Below are positions 24,764 through 35,699 of a DNA stretch of 64,000 nucleotides, one piece after another (positions within the stretch are counted from its first letter, which is position 1; every line of letters begins with the position of its first letter). The notes beneath the pieces were generated by a model. That model was given only the letters and a program-made list of their open reading frames with translations. It was not told the DNA's origin and ran no database searches. Made by a program: the position numbers and the translations under genes. Source of the stretch: Stenopsyche tienmushanensis (taxonomy: Eukaryota; Arthropoda; Insecta; Trichoptera; Stenopsychidae). The stretch covers positions 62,001-126,000 of the forward strand of contig WACJ01000398.1 in assembly GCA_008973525.1 (NCBI GenBank), written 5' to 3'.

Positions 24764-27762
24764 ACCTTAACTGCTGCAGGGCGGCCCAAGACCTCATGCA
24801 GAAGATAGCAGAGGAAAGGGAAGCGGACCTTGTACTGATCTCCGAGCAGTACCAAAACTATAACAATCCGCGCCTCATTCCCAGTGCTGACAACAGAGCA
24901 GCGATCTGGGTGGCTACTCCTCAGCTACTCATAACTGGAACTCCGAGGGATCCCAGCGACGGCTGGACCTGGATAGAGACGGGAGGAATGAGAATCTATT
25001 CTTGTTACTTCTCACCGAACTCTACGTATGCCGAATTCGCGGGCGACCTTACGCGCCTAGCCGACAGTATACAAATCTCTACCCACCCGGTCATCGTTGC
25101 AGGCGACTTCAACGCTAAAGCCCCAGAATGGGGCTCTCCTAGGACTGATAGGCGGGGCGCTCTCCTCGCCGACATGGCGGCACAATTAAGGCTCCACGCA
25201 CTGAATACTGGCGCGCACACATTCGTGCGCAGGGAGAGTGCCTCCGTTATCGATGTCACATTTGTCAGTGAATCGGCGACGACAAGAGTCGGAGAATGGA
25301 AGGTCGTTGATATCTACTCACATAGTGACCATCGATACATTCAGTTTAAGATTAGCGGCTGTGCACCAATACACAGCCGGAACCTAAACGGGGGATGGGC
25401 CATCGGTAAGCTAGACGCACCGGCACTCGAGCAGGCTTTAGCCCTCAAGCGTAAAATGGTTACGGATGCAGCGGCAAGTGGAGCGGGAGCAGAGGAGATC
25501 ACGACTCTAGTCAATAAACTCCTCCACTTCACCTGCAACGCTGCAATGCCTAGACGTGCTGCGGGAACAAGAAGAGCGCCGGTATACTGGTGGAACGACA
25601 ACATTGCTGAGTTACGGAGACAGTGCATCGCCTGGCACCGCCGGACGCAGCGACACCCGAGCTCCGATGAACTGCGCCTAGGATACAAGAATGCGAGGAA
25701 AGCACTGCGCGATGCCATCAGGCAAAGCAAAGCACAGTGCTGGGACGAGCTATGCGAGTCTGTGAACGCAGATCCGTGGGGAAAACCCTACAAGATCGTG
25801 AGACGCAAACTCCAATCTGCGAAAATAGATCCGTTCCTGAGCAGCCCCGAAAACCTCAAAGCAACGGTAGACAAACTCTTTCCGAGCCCACCACCAGTAG
25901 ACTCGGTAACCATATCCCTTGGAACACCTGAGGAGACGGGACCCCCCTTCACCGTGGAAGAGCTCGCCAAGGCTGCAAAGCGTCTGGCGACAAAGAAAGC
26001 CCCCGGACTGGATGGAGTGCCCAATATAGTCATCGGCCTGGTCGCCGGCATTGACCCGGACCTCCTGCTAACGGTATTTAATATTTGCTTATCGGAAGGG
26101 ATCTTCCCACCACCTTGGAAGCGCCAGAAGCTGGTGCTCATCCCCAAAGGGAAGACAACATCGGGACCGTCAGCCTATAGACCGCTGTGCATGTTGGACG
26201 GGCTAGGGAAACTGCTGGAGAGACTATTGCTCCAGCGACTCCAGCAGTTTATCGAACCTGCGTTATCCCCGCAACAGTACGGCTTCCGTGCAGGCCGCTC
26301 CACAATCGACGCTGTCACCGAGGTCGTTGACACGGTGAAACAGGCGTGGGGTGGCAGTATCAAGGCAAGTAAACACGTAGTAATGATAGCCTTGGACGTC
26401 AAGAACGCCTTCAACTCCGCAAGATGGAACTTAATAAACAAGGCCTTGAAGGAAATTGACGTCCCGCCATACTTAACCAGAATGGTGGAGAGCTACCTGC
26501 ACGAGAGGACACTAATATATACAGAAGCCGACGGGACGAGCAAACAAAGACCAGTCACCGCGGGAGTCCCACAGGGTTCGGTGCTCGGACCCACCCTGTG
26601 GAACGCAATGTATGATGGCTTATTGAGGACACCGCTCATGGAGGGCGCCAAAATGGTCGCCTTCGCTGACGACGTCGCAATACTAGTCACCGCCAAAACG
26701 GAGTACCTCGAAATAATCTGCGAAGACACGCTAAGGAGGGTCAGGAACTGGTTGACGGGGGCTAGACTGCAGCTCGCCGCCCAGAAGACTGAGGCCATCT
26801 TCTTTACTAGGCGAAGAAAGCTTGCGCCCCCACCTCTGAGTATCGAGAACTGTGAGATCAAGTTCTCAAGATCCATCCGTTACTTGGGGGTTGAAATTGA
26901 CGATAAGCTCCGTTTTGTTACACATACGGAGAAGGCCGCAACAAAGGCGGCTAGTATTGCGGAAGGTCTAGCTAGGTTGATGCCTAACATCGGTGGCCCT
27001 AAGACAAACCGTCGAAGACTATATAACGAGGTGGTGCACTCGGTACTATTGTACGGAGCTCCGATATGGGCCGAGGCACTACACTTCGAAAGGGCCAGGC
27101 TCAATCTGGCTAGAGTACAAAGGAGAAGCGCGATCAGAGTCGCAGCAGCATATCGCACAGTGTCAGAAGACGCAGTCCTGGCACTGACTGCCATTCCGCC
27201 AATCGACCTGCTCGCAAAAGAAAGGATAGCTATACGCACCGGGGAAACCAGGCAAAGAGCTAGGCAGTCCACCATGGTGGAATGGCAGTCCCGATGGGAC
27301 AGCTCCACCAAAGGTCGATGGACCCATCGGCTCATCCCTGACCTTAAGCCCTGGACAGCTAGGAAACACGGTCAGCTGTGCTACCACCTTACCCAGGCAC
27401 TCACTGGGCATGGCTGCTTTGGTAGCTACCTGCACAGGATTCAAAAAGAGGCCGGTCCGAATTGTCACCATTGCGGAGCGGAGCTGGACGATGCCGCGCA
27501 CACGCTATTCGACTGCCCGGCTTGGAGCACAGAGAGGGATACACTGCGGGAGGAGCTTGAAGTCAATTCACTCACTCCCAGCAACATGGTCCCTACGATG
27601 CTAACCAATGCCAGGGCATGGAACGCGTTGTCCAGATACGTCGCGTGCGTTTTGCTGCAGAAGGAGGATGCTGAACGACTGAGACGTCGGACACGAACCG
27701 AAGCATCCTCTTCCTCCTCAACCCATGAGCGAGAAAACCCAGCAGAGATATATCAAGAATAG
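24742..27762 (+). CDS. Retrotransposon ORF2: endonuclease-reverse transcriptase
   Basis: 1006 residues without a stop. An APE-type endonuclease occupies the first 210 or so: QINLNC near 6, SEQY, AGDFNAKAPEWGS near 120, SVIDVTF near 170, YSHSDHR near 194. Reverse transcriptase follows: KKAPGLDGVP near 418, QYGFRAGRSTIDAV, IALDVKNAFNSARW near 550, GVPQGSVLGPTLWN near 612, and the catalytic FADDVAIL near 640, then RYLGVEIDD. A C-terminal CCHC finger (CHHCGAELDDAAHTLFDC) lies near 907. The layout fits the R1 clade of non-LTR elements, which nick the target and reverse-transcribe in place. All catalytic motifs I can check are intact. The start ATG (AAAATGG) lies inside ORF1's end. Confidence 0.92.
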   Translation: MASVLQINLNCCRAAQDLMQKIAEEREADLVLISEQYQNYNNPRLIPSADNRAAIWVATPQLLITGTPRDPSDGWTWIETGGMRIYSCYFSPNSTYAEFAGDLTRLADSIQISTHPVIVAGDFNAKAPEWGSPRTDRRGALLADMAAQLRLHALNTGAHTFVRRESASVIDVTFVSESATTRVGEWKVVDIYSHSDHRYIQFKISGCAPIHSRNLNGGWAIGKLDAPALEQALALKRKMVTDAAASGAGAEEITTLVNKLLHFTCNAAMPRRAAGTRRAPVYWWNDNIAELRRQCIAWHRRTQRHPSSDELRLGYKNARKALRDAIRQSKAQCWDELCESVNADPWGKPYKIVRRKLQSAKIDPFLSSPENLKATVDKLFPSPPPVDSVTISLGTPEETGPPFTVEELAKAAKRLATKKAPGLDGVPNIVIGLVAGIDPDLLLTVFNICLSEGIFPPPWKRQKLVLIPKGKTTSGPSAYRPLCMLDGLGKLLERLLLQRLQQFIEPALSPQQYGFRAGRSTIDAVTEVVDTVKQAWGGSIKASKHVVMIALDVKNAFNSARWNLINKALKEIDVPPYLTRMVESYLHERTLIYTEADGTSKQRPVTAGVPQGSVLGPTLWNAMYDGLLRTPLMEGAKMVAFADDVAILVTAKTEYLEIICEDTLRRVRNWLTGARLQLAAQKTEAIFFTRRRKLAPPPLSIENCEIKFSRSIRYLGVEIDDKLRFVTHTEKAATKAASIAEGLARLMPNIGGPKTNRRRLYNEVVHSVLLYGAPIWAEALHFERARLNLARVQRRSAIRVAAAYRTVSEDAVLALTAIPPIDLLAKERIAIRTGETRQRARQSTMVEWQSRWDSSTKGRWTHRLIPDLKPWTARKHGQLCYHLTQALTGHGCFGSYLHRIQKEAGPNCHHCGAELDDAAHTLFDCPAWSTERDTLREELEVNSLTPSNMVPTMLTNARAWNALSRYVACVLLQKEDAERLRRRTRTEASSSSSTHERENPAEIYQE

Positions 27763-27982
27763 AAGAACCGTGAAGAATTCACGTTAACACGAGGCCCTAG
27801 AGGGGCACATACCGCCACCCTAGAGCAATACTTCGCGGTAGCCGGATGGCGGCGGAACCGGAGGAGGGGTTTAGTGAGTCTGGCGATGCTCAGTCAAATA
27901 CTAGCGAGACGCATTACCAATGCTTAGTCAAACCTCACACTACCTCAGAAGGAGGCGTCTTCTTGAAGATTCCCCTCCTTCG

Positions 27983-28010
<28 letters not shown>

Positions 28011-28013
<3 letters not shown>

Positions 28014-28022
28014 TTAAGAAAA
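28011..28022 (+). repeat. Target site duplication, right copy
   Basis: GGGTTAAGAAAA directly after the poly(A) tail, identical to 24383-24394. Confidence 0.85.
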
Positions 28023-28299
28023 CTATTTTTATGCTTAAGATGTTTTTATTAAATTTATTTTTAAAATTTGTTCAAATTTGCTACCTTTGCTTCGTACATG
28101 CGAACGATACCTTTCGGGTTGGATCTGGAGGACTGTGCGAGCCACGGAACAGGGTACGTCCCCAGGCAAAGAAATCCAGTGGTGTCAGATCTGAAGACCG
28201 TGCAAGCCATGAAATAGGGCATGTCCCCAGCTAAAGTAATCCAGTGGTGTTAGGTCCGGAGAACATGTGAGCATGTTGTAATAATTCCCCAGTATTACA

Positions 28300-28610
28300 A
28301 CATTAAGAATTCGCATAAAAAAAGACTTAAACTACATATAAAACCGACGGTTCGCGTAATATTAAATCAATATTCAATTTCTTAAGTTTTTTTTTCTTCC
28401 AGATATTTAAAAACAATTCCGTTCGTCCATCGCTCTATGCACATTCACATTATAACGCTTGTAACTTGCACTATTGTTAATTTTAGATTTTTTTGTGCGA
28501 ATTCGCATAAAAAAAGCTTTCTCCTCTATAGAAATATGTTGGATATGTTCCATTCTTTTTGCGCCTGCATAACTTCAAATTCGCATTAAAAAAATCCGCA
28601 TTAAAACAGA
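28300..28610. repeat. TTTTTGTGCGA family (G), diverged copy
   Basis: Scattered AATTCGCATAAAAAAA and TTTTTTGTGCGAATTCGCAT motifs. This last one is nearly self-complementary. Ends are not clear. Confidence 0.4.
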
Positions 28611-28665
28611 CCCAAGCGTACATACATTTACTAGGAAACACGAGTCGCCTTTAAATAATAAAATA

Positions 28666-29075
28666 TTAGGTGTACCTAAAAGTCTTTGCCGATCGTTTAA
28701 CAATGGAAGAGTTAATTAAATTTTTCATTTTTATTTACAAAATTCTACAAAACATAATTTTCTTCATTACATACTACTTCCTGCGGGTTTTCGAGTTATT
28801 AAATTCCTCTTTTGATTTTTTTTCTGGTTGTAAGTCAAAATATGTACAAGTATGATTTTCGACTTCAGTTGTATTTCGAAAGCGTTTATCCTTTAAAGAA
28901 GGTCTGATGAATATGGAGGATGTGCAAGTTCTTCCCATTTTAATTCCCTAATTTTTCAGCGAATATCTCAACGAAAACTATTGACGTTTACGACTTATGT
29001 CGTCACAAACAATTTTTCATCCCAAGCCACAATTCAGTGATAAATTTCCCACTTCTATGGGCGTCTCTAAATTAA
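28666..29075 (-). mobile_element. Mariner (family M2), 3' end fragment
   Basis: Begins TTAGGTGTACCTAAAAGTCT after TA (28664-28665), then GCCGATCGTTTAACAATG as in the M2 ends at 18462, 51358 and 63491. The body continues to GACGTTTACGACTTATGTCG, the inverted catalytic region of M2, then stops. Confidence 0.7.
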
Positions 29076-29079
29076 TAAT

Positions 29080-29890
29080 ATCTCTAAATTCGCTGGCAGT
29101 TAAGTCGTTAAAAGCTGATTTTAAAGCCGAATCTGAAATCAGGATATCAAGCTGAATAACTTAATTACAATGGCTATTCGATCTGATATTAGATGAACAA
29201 TCTTAAGAACTGCTTCGTGATATATAGACGGGTGGGCTTCCTGTGAATTGCAATTAGACAAGTTCACCATAGCCAAAATTTAAATTATAGGCGTCAATAA
29301 ATATTTTTTCCGATGCTGAACTGTTAACCGACCGATATTCTTATAAGTATGACTTTAACGCCTTTAAATATATACATATTGCTCCCATATATACTATTAA
29401 ATCCGACCCAAATGATGAAGAGCCTTATAATTCAACGGGCAGCATCCGGACAGTGAGGGGTCATTGAATCTACACAATTTGATTTATAGATTCAGTTTTT
29501 CAGGCTGCATTCAGATTTAATATATATGTAAATGCCACTAGAAAGTGTCATAATTTTCAATATAAATTTGAATAAATTAAGAATTGATAAAAGCCAAGCC
29601 TATATTCATATTGTCAGAGTCCGGTTCAATATTTATATTTGGAATCGCATTAACTATAAGCCTGTACATTTTTTTTAAACAAACATTTTAAGCATTTGTG
29701 AAGCGTATAATTAGTATTTTTTATGTTGCATACACAATATACCTGTTTATAAAAGCGTCGAATACAAAAAAAATGTTGTCAATAAACGACATAGAATTAG
29801 CATGGTGTTTACAGTGTAAAAACACTTTAAAAGCCATTTTAATTGCATTTAATTTTCGGTCCTATCCAGAAGTCCCTGTGCAATCGAGAG
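29080..29890. other. AT-rich stretch, nothing recognised
   Basis: No terminal repeats or coding signal identified. Confidence 0.4.
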
Positions 29891-29899
29891 GTCATGGAC

Positions 29900-31813
29900 A
29901 TGGACTCGTGCCATATTAAATTGGGGACCGAGTGACAGTAAGCCCGTCGGAAGATCTTGTCTACGCTATGATAGACAGGTAGATAGGTGACGCTGCACGT
30001 CTTGATCAGAGCTATTAAAGATATATAAAGTCTCTGTGGGTCAACAAGCAACAAGTCGATCAGCAGATCAAACAGCTCTTCCCAGATAAGCTCGACACTG
30101 CGGGAAAACCGAAAGTGCGCACGGTTGAACGAGGCAACGCCGCACCACCTACACCACCCACCCCATTTACCACAGAAGAGCTCCTCATAGTAGGGAACAA
30201 AAATGAAGATAGGGAAGGCACCAGGACCGGATGGCATGCCCGGCAAGATCATCAAACTAATGATTGCCGAGTACCCGGGTATAGTGTTGGGAGCACTCAA
30301 TGCCTGCCTGGCAGAGAGGAAATTTATCCAAAAATGGAAAACAGCCTGGCTGGCGCTAGTACCAAAACTGGGTAAGGCCACAATGAGACCGCTGTGCATG
30401 CTGGACGGTCTTGGGAAGACCTTAAAGACCCTGCTCCTCAAGAAGATGCAATCGAATATCGAGGACAAGTTGTCAGACAGACAATACGATGATCACGCTT
30501 GGAGCAGTGCAGAGAGCGATCGAAATAATCTGGATAACTTCGATGTTCCCGAATACATAATTGAGCTGGTCGGCGACTACTTTGAAGATCGACGTGTCCA
30601 TCATTATGAGACGACCAAGAAGCTAAAGATGGACTTTCCGCAGGGATCCGTTCTGGGACCCACTCTGCGGAATATCCTCTACTACAATCTGCTGACAACA
30701 AAGATGCCACACTGAGCAGAACTCATTGCCTTCGCGGATGACATCGCACTGTTGGTGATAACTCCATCCACGAAAAATGGAGGCGACAGGCAATGGAGCC
30801 CTCGCCAGAATCAACGCATGGATGCGGGAAAATCGCCTGCAGCTGGTGGCAGAAAAAATGTAGGCAATGATCTGCAGTAGAAGAAGAAGACCGAGAGTCA
30901 AGAGGCTTGTTGTGAACGGTCACGAGATTGAATACAACAAATCGCTGAGATACCTCGGGATCTTGGACAACAAGCTGACTTTTAAAAAACATATTGAAGC
31001 AGCTGCGGTGGCCAGTGAGCTAGGACGGCTCATACCCAATATCGGAGGGCTAAAGCTGTGCAGAAGACGTACCATAAACGAGGTAATACACTCGATCTTT
31101 CTGTACGGAGTCCCGATATGGCATGGGTCGCTCAGACACGAAAGCTGTAGAAGGAAGCTGATCGGGGTCCAACGGCAGAGAGCGCTCCCAGCCACCGTAG
31201 CATACAGAACTGTATCTGAAAAAGCGGTGCTCGTGATCGCTGGAATACCCCCGCTTGACCTCCAAGCAAAGGAGAGGGCCTTGGACTACGAAGATCCTAA
31301 AAATCGCAACAAACATGAACAGAAACTGAGGGAAGCCTGACAACGGAGATGGGATCAGTCCAGCAAGGGAAGATAGACCCACCCGATCATAAGTCGGTAG
31401 AGGGCCCGGGAACACGGTGAAACAACAGATGGACAGGTGCTTACTGGGCATGGATGCTTCGGTGTATATCTAAAACGGATTGGCAAAGAACCATCCGCAA
31501 CATGCCAACACTGCCAAGCGGAGGTCGACGACGCAGAGCACATAATCATTGGCTGTGAGGCTTGAGCACCCCAGAGAAAACTGTTGAAACAAGCACTTGG
31601 GGTAGCCGAGCTCAACATCGACAACATGGTCCACGGCATGATAGGAAGCAAGATAGCCAGACTACTTATCCTCCTGAAGCAATATGAAAAACAATACCAA
31701 CGGGACATAGAAGGACAAGGGAGGGGTTTAATCAGTACAAATCTGACACTACCCACTATGGGTGTCTTGAACCCACTATGGGTGCGAAGATTCCCCTCCC
31801 ACAGAAAAAAAAA
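29900..31813 (+). mobile_element. R1-type non-LTR retrotransposon, degenerate copy
   Basis: Reverse transcriptase motifs are readable across several frames: GKAPGPDGMPGKII (30210), MRPLCMLDGLGKTLK (30390), FPQGSVLGPTL (30640), IAFADDIALLV (30726, after a TGA), SLRYLGILDNKL (30945), INEVIHSIFLYGVPIW (31075), IPPLDLQAKERA (31245), GHGCFGVYLKRIGKE (31445) and CQHCQAEVDDAEHI (31505). Stops, frame shifts and a large internal deletion around 30490-30520 (between SDRQY and the later palm) show it is a fossil. It ends in a short A9 tail at 31805-31813. It is related to but clearly different from the intact element at 24395, and it is the nearest relative of the fragment at 1-388. Confidence 0.85.
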
Positions 31814-31814
31814 T

Positions 31815-33780
31815 CGATTGGAGCCCCTGAAACATTGCACTACCCACATGCGTATAATCTGTATTATGCTACTGTATTTAAATATGTTTTATTCTTTTTT
31901 TTTGTTCATGAGCTGATAAATAGACTACATTCGACTTTTAGGGGTATTCTAGTCTAGAATTTTGAAAAAAATCGATTTTATTTTTTTACATATTTTCAAA
32001 GTTTAGGCTTTTAAAAATATATCTTCTAAAGGGATTTCCAAAATTCTAATTATATACGAAGCTATAGCAATTTTAGTAGCCCGACATGAACACGGTTGAT
32101 ATGTTATCTCAAGTTACAAATTTTTACAAAGGTTTATTTCAAAAAAAATTTTTTTGACTAATTAAAAAAAAACTGAAAAAACAAGACCAAAAAATAATTT
32201 TTAATAGCGCCATTTTGTAAAAATATGTTCTTTTTTGAGGTAGCAGCAATAACCACATCTTTATTAATTAAGAATATTTTTTTTAAATGTATTTCAGTTT
32301 ACTAAAAGGGTTGAAATCGTGTCAACCAGGACACTCTCTTTTTTTACCTCTTACACTTTACCAGCCTATAACTTTTTTAATTTGTTTTTTTTTATTTATT
32401 CTAATAATATCATTAAATATCTGCTAAAGAAATGTTTTTATTTATTTTTAATCTAGACTAGAACACATGTTTTTTTTTCAGGTCTATATCACGAGATCGC
32501 TCACATTAATGGGTTGGAACTTTTTGACATGCTTTTGCATCTAAATTATAACAATCTGATTCCCGCAGCGTAGATAAATGTAATAAATCAACCATTTACA
32601 AAAAAAAAATAAGCACACTGTTATAAGCGGTTTGGCAGCTATATTGGAGCGCTTGTTTGTAACACATGGTCTGGTGGTGATCCAACATTCGCAACAAAAG
32701 CGATAAAAAATTACATTATAAGCTCATACTTTTTATTGAGCGCAAAATTAAGATCCGTTTAGCTTCAATGAAAAATTGAAAAACACTAAAAAATTACACT
32801 AAAAAAAACAATATTGAAATTTTAAAGAAACGTGTGATTTTAAGCCGTTTTATCAACAGGATTTGATTAATTGAAGGCTTCTTAAATAGACTCTAATCTC
32901 TGCTATACTATAATTACCTCTGAAACCTGCTCGTTTTACCGGTTTGTAATCTTTCGAATTTAACACCCGTGAACGTGAAAAAAATGATGTCAATATTTAG
33001 AACTTCTTGTCATTTTTTTGCACAAGTATTATAATAGAGTTGTTCCAATTTTGATTAATTTAATTTCGATTATAGATTGTGCACATGCATCTCCTTATTG
33101 TATTTATCGGCGCTTAAATAGGGGTTTTGGGAAGCTGTTAATAATTGGATAAGTTAATGAAATCCAGATTGGATCTGGCTTTCTTATCAGATTTTTAGTA
33201 TATTTGCATGTATTTTTTTAAGCGAAATCTGTGCAATATTTCATTCGATTATTAGCCTCATTTTACGCAATGTTTATATCTTGAACACGGCGTAAATTGA
33301 GGATTAAGACGATAACTATTTGATAATGAAATATTAATTAATTGCTAATAGTGCCGCTAATAGTATGACTATGATTGATTCACATTCCAGTGCTGATGGA
33401 CTAACATTTTTATGTGCAAAGATGCTAAATTCCATAGAGATTATCAATCATTATTTTAATTGGAAATCTAAACATAGCTGGGTAAATATCGAAAACACTT
33501 CATTCATCCAAATCAATCCGATAATCTACAAATTTGCATGATTGAATCTCTATTTCGCATATAAAGTCAACCGGTTATCTCAATAAGGGATTGAGCAATT
33601 GAGAAAATTTTGCTCATTGTAAATCTTAAGAATGTATTCAAAGAATGAGTTTCCATTTTGACTTTCCCGTTTTCCTGCGTTTAATGAGCTGATTTAATTT
33701 TAATGCATCTACATCTGAAAAAAAAATAGATCAATTTCTAGAACAAGTTTGATAAAAAAGAAACAAAAATATTTTATACA
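31815..33780. other. AT-rich stretch with family G-like middle sequence
   Basis: 31930-32330 shares AGTTATAGC-like and long A/T runs with 15540-15800 and, inverted, with 33780-34030. The rest holds nothing I recognise. Confidence 0.35.
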
Positions 33781-34030
33781 GTACACTTTTTTTAACAGAT
33801 ATTGATATTTTCAATAAATATCATTTTCACAAAATGGCGACTATTTAAAAAAAAAAACCTTTTTGGTCATATTTTATCAGTTTTAATTTTTTTTAAATAG
33901 TTAAACATAAATTTTTAACGTAAATCTGGTAGAGACGATAGAATATTTTATAATAAATATTTATACTAAATTTAAAAAAAATTAATTTATTAAAACTTGA
34001 GATATCATGTCAACTGTGTTGAAAAAAGTA
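33780..34030 (-). repeat. AT-rich repeat related to 15540-15800
   Basis: Inverted relative to 15540-15800 and 31930-32330. It shares the AAAATGGCGACTATTTAAAA-type block and an AAACATAAATTTTTAACGTA block. Confidence 0.4.
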
Positions 34031-34039
34031 GTTTATAAA

Positions 34040-35240
34040 TTATTAATGCGTGATTGTTTAAAGGTGATCTATTTACCACCTGAATCACACATCGCCGCAT
34101 ACAACTATAAACGCCACGCCAGTACGTTCACACACATAACCATGCATGCACTCACTCATTTTCATTTGATTCCAAAACCCCAAATACATGCTATAGATGG
34201 TATTAAATATATATTAATATTTGAATAGGTCAGGGCATTCTACAGCAAATGATGTTAGCTTCACAATTCATTTCCGCTGAATTAAGTCTACGGATTTGAT
34301 TCAAATGCCAATTTGTCCTTATTCTCAGACCTTTTTTCATCGAGAAGGGCAATGGCGCAAAAAGCGAACTTTCTCTGCATGGAGCTTTCCATGTGCATTT
34401 GCATCAGAGAGTAAAAAAATAAATATTTGTTTAATTGAGCACATCCATCTTGTGGCTCTATCAATCACTTAATACATAATATGATTCATTATTAAATCTG
34501 CACATTGCCCGGCTCTCGCAAAAACTAGAAACGTCAATACCATTTGCCTGCTCTTTTTTGTTCATCCTTAACTACTCTTTGGATTGATTCGTTTTTTTGT
34601 ATCAACGTCTCTATATAGCACATCCGCATCGATCACTGCCGACGTTCATCAATACGACCTCTTTAATTAGTGTATTTGCAACGATTAAAAATGTGTCTTC
34701 ATCAAACGCGAATTAGCATACGGCGACACACTTTTTTGTCGGATAAGTTCTGTCCAGTTTTGTACAACCGTCCAAATTTATTCATACGATCAATCGCTCT
34801 CCGTCTGCATCGAAGATTGGAGTGATACGTGATAAATCTGAATCGCTGAATTAATTTAATGCAGATTTGGTCCATTATATTCCCGACAAATCAATGAAGT
34901 CATCCTCAATACAATAAAATGAATAAAGGCGGCAAAAAGCTCGCACAATATACAAACGGATTGGTCTATCGAGCTATTATCTTCGCATTACAACCTTAAG
35001 AGCTTCTAAAACTGTTTACATGTCAGATGGCAACAGGTCGTGGCATACATTTGAAATAAGTCATTTCAACTGCTATCTTTCATCATGTCACGATTGACGG
35101 CCGCTTTGTAATTTAGCAAAGATTTGCAGTTGCCAATCAACGATATTTCCTTGTATATTTATGGACCGGTTTGATGGAGACTTAATGCAGCAGACAAAAT
35201 TGATCGTATGCGCGAAATCCATGATCCAAGACGATTAAAA
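34040..35240. other. Stretch without a recognised feature
   Basis: A 73-codon open frame at 34007-34228 is not convincing. No repeat partner seen. Confidence 0.35.
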
Positions 35241-35249
35241 TGAGTGTGC

Positions 35250-35650
35250 TGAAATGAACTTTCGCTTGAAAGCAAAGCCTTTGAAGAGTATACACGCACG
35301 TGTTGAGTGTGCACTCGAGCGTTCCATATGAGGCCGAACACATTCGATAACGACATTCTACGAGATTTGATGGAGACAAATCAAGGTCTTTCAAGCAATA
35401 AACACAAAATGCAATCCTTCATTTTGAATTGCTGCCAAATAATGAATTGATTATGTCAGACGTGCATTGTCAACAATTATAGAGATTGAAGAAGAAACTC
35501 GATGAATTTCGTCCAGAATTCATCATCTTGCACTATGACAATACGAAACTCCATTGAGCGAAAAATATAATTTAAAAAATTAGCAAATTTAAAAAGGAGC
35601 TGCTATATCATCTACCCTATCCCCCTGATTTGGCTCCTTTGGAGATTCAG
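35250..35650 (+). pseudogene. Mariner transposase C-terminal fossil
   Basis: Plus-strand pieces read CQQL*RLKKKLDEFRPE, then FIILHYDNTKLH, the second catalytic Asp region of mariner transposases. A decayed LPYPPDLAPLEI-like block near 35610-35645 follows in a shifted frame. Stops and shifts make it non-functional. A piggyBac-like GAGTATACACGCACGTGTTG motif sits at 35285. Confidence 0.55.
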
Positions 35651-35699
35651 AGGAAGATATATAATAAACGGCACGTATTTTTGGCACCAACGTTTGGAA

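Larger units (their letters stand above)
24395..28010 (+). mobile_element. R1-type non-LTR retrotransposon, 5'-truncated, recently inserted
   Basis: 3616 bp. It begins inside ORF1 (first in-element residues WGTQLAIVSVPV), continues through ORF1's CCHC knuckles and a full ORF2, then a 220-nt 3' UTR and a run of 28 A (27983-28010). The perfect 12-bp duplication GGGTTAAGAAAA, lying outside both ends, shows target-primed insertion. GC content is clearly higher than the surroundings. The absence of stops in ORF2 and the clean tail point to a young copy, though the 5' truncation makes it unable to move by itself. Confidence 0.9.

Noticed and set aside
25341..27501. Long antisense open frames opposite the retrotransposon ORF2
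   Set aside because: Shadows of the GC-richer coding strand; no domains.
27846..28234. Open frames crossing the poly(A) run, with poly-lysine
   Set aside because: Artefact of the A tail and 3' UTR of the retrotransposon.
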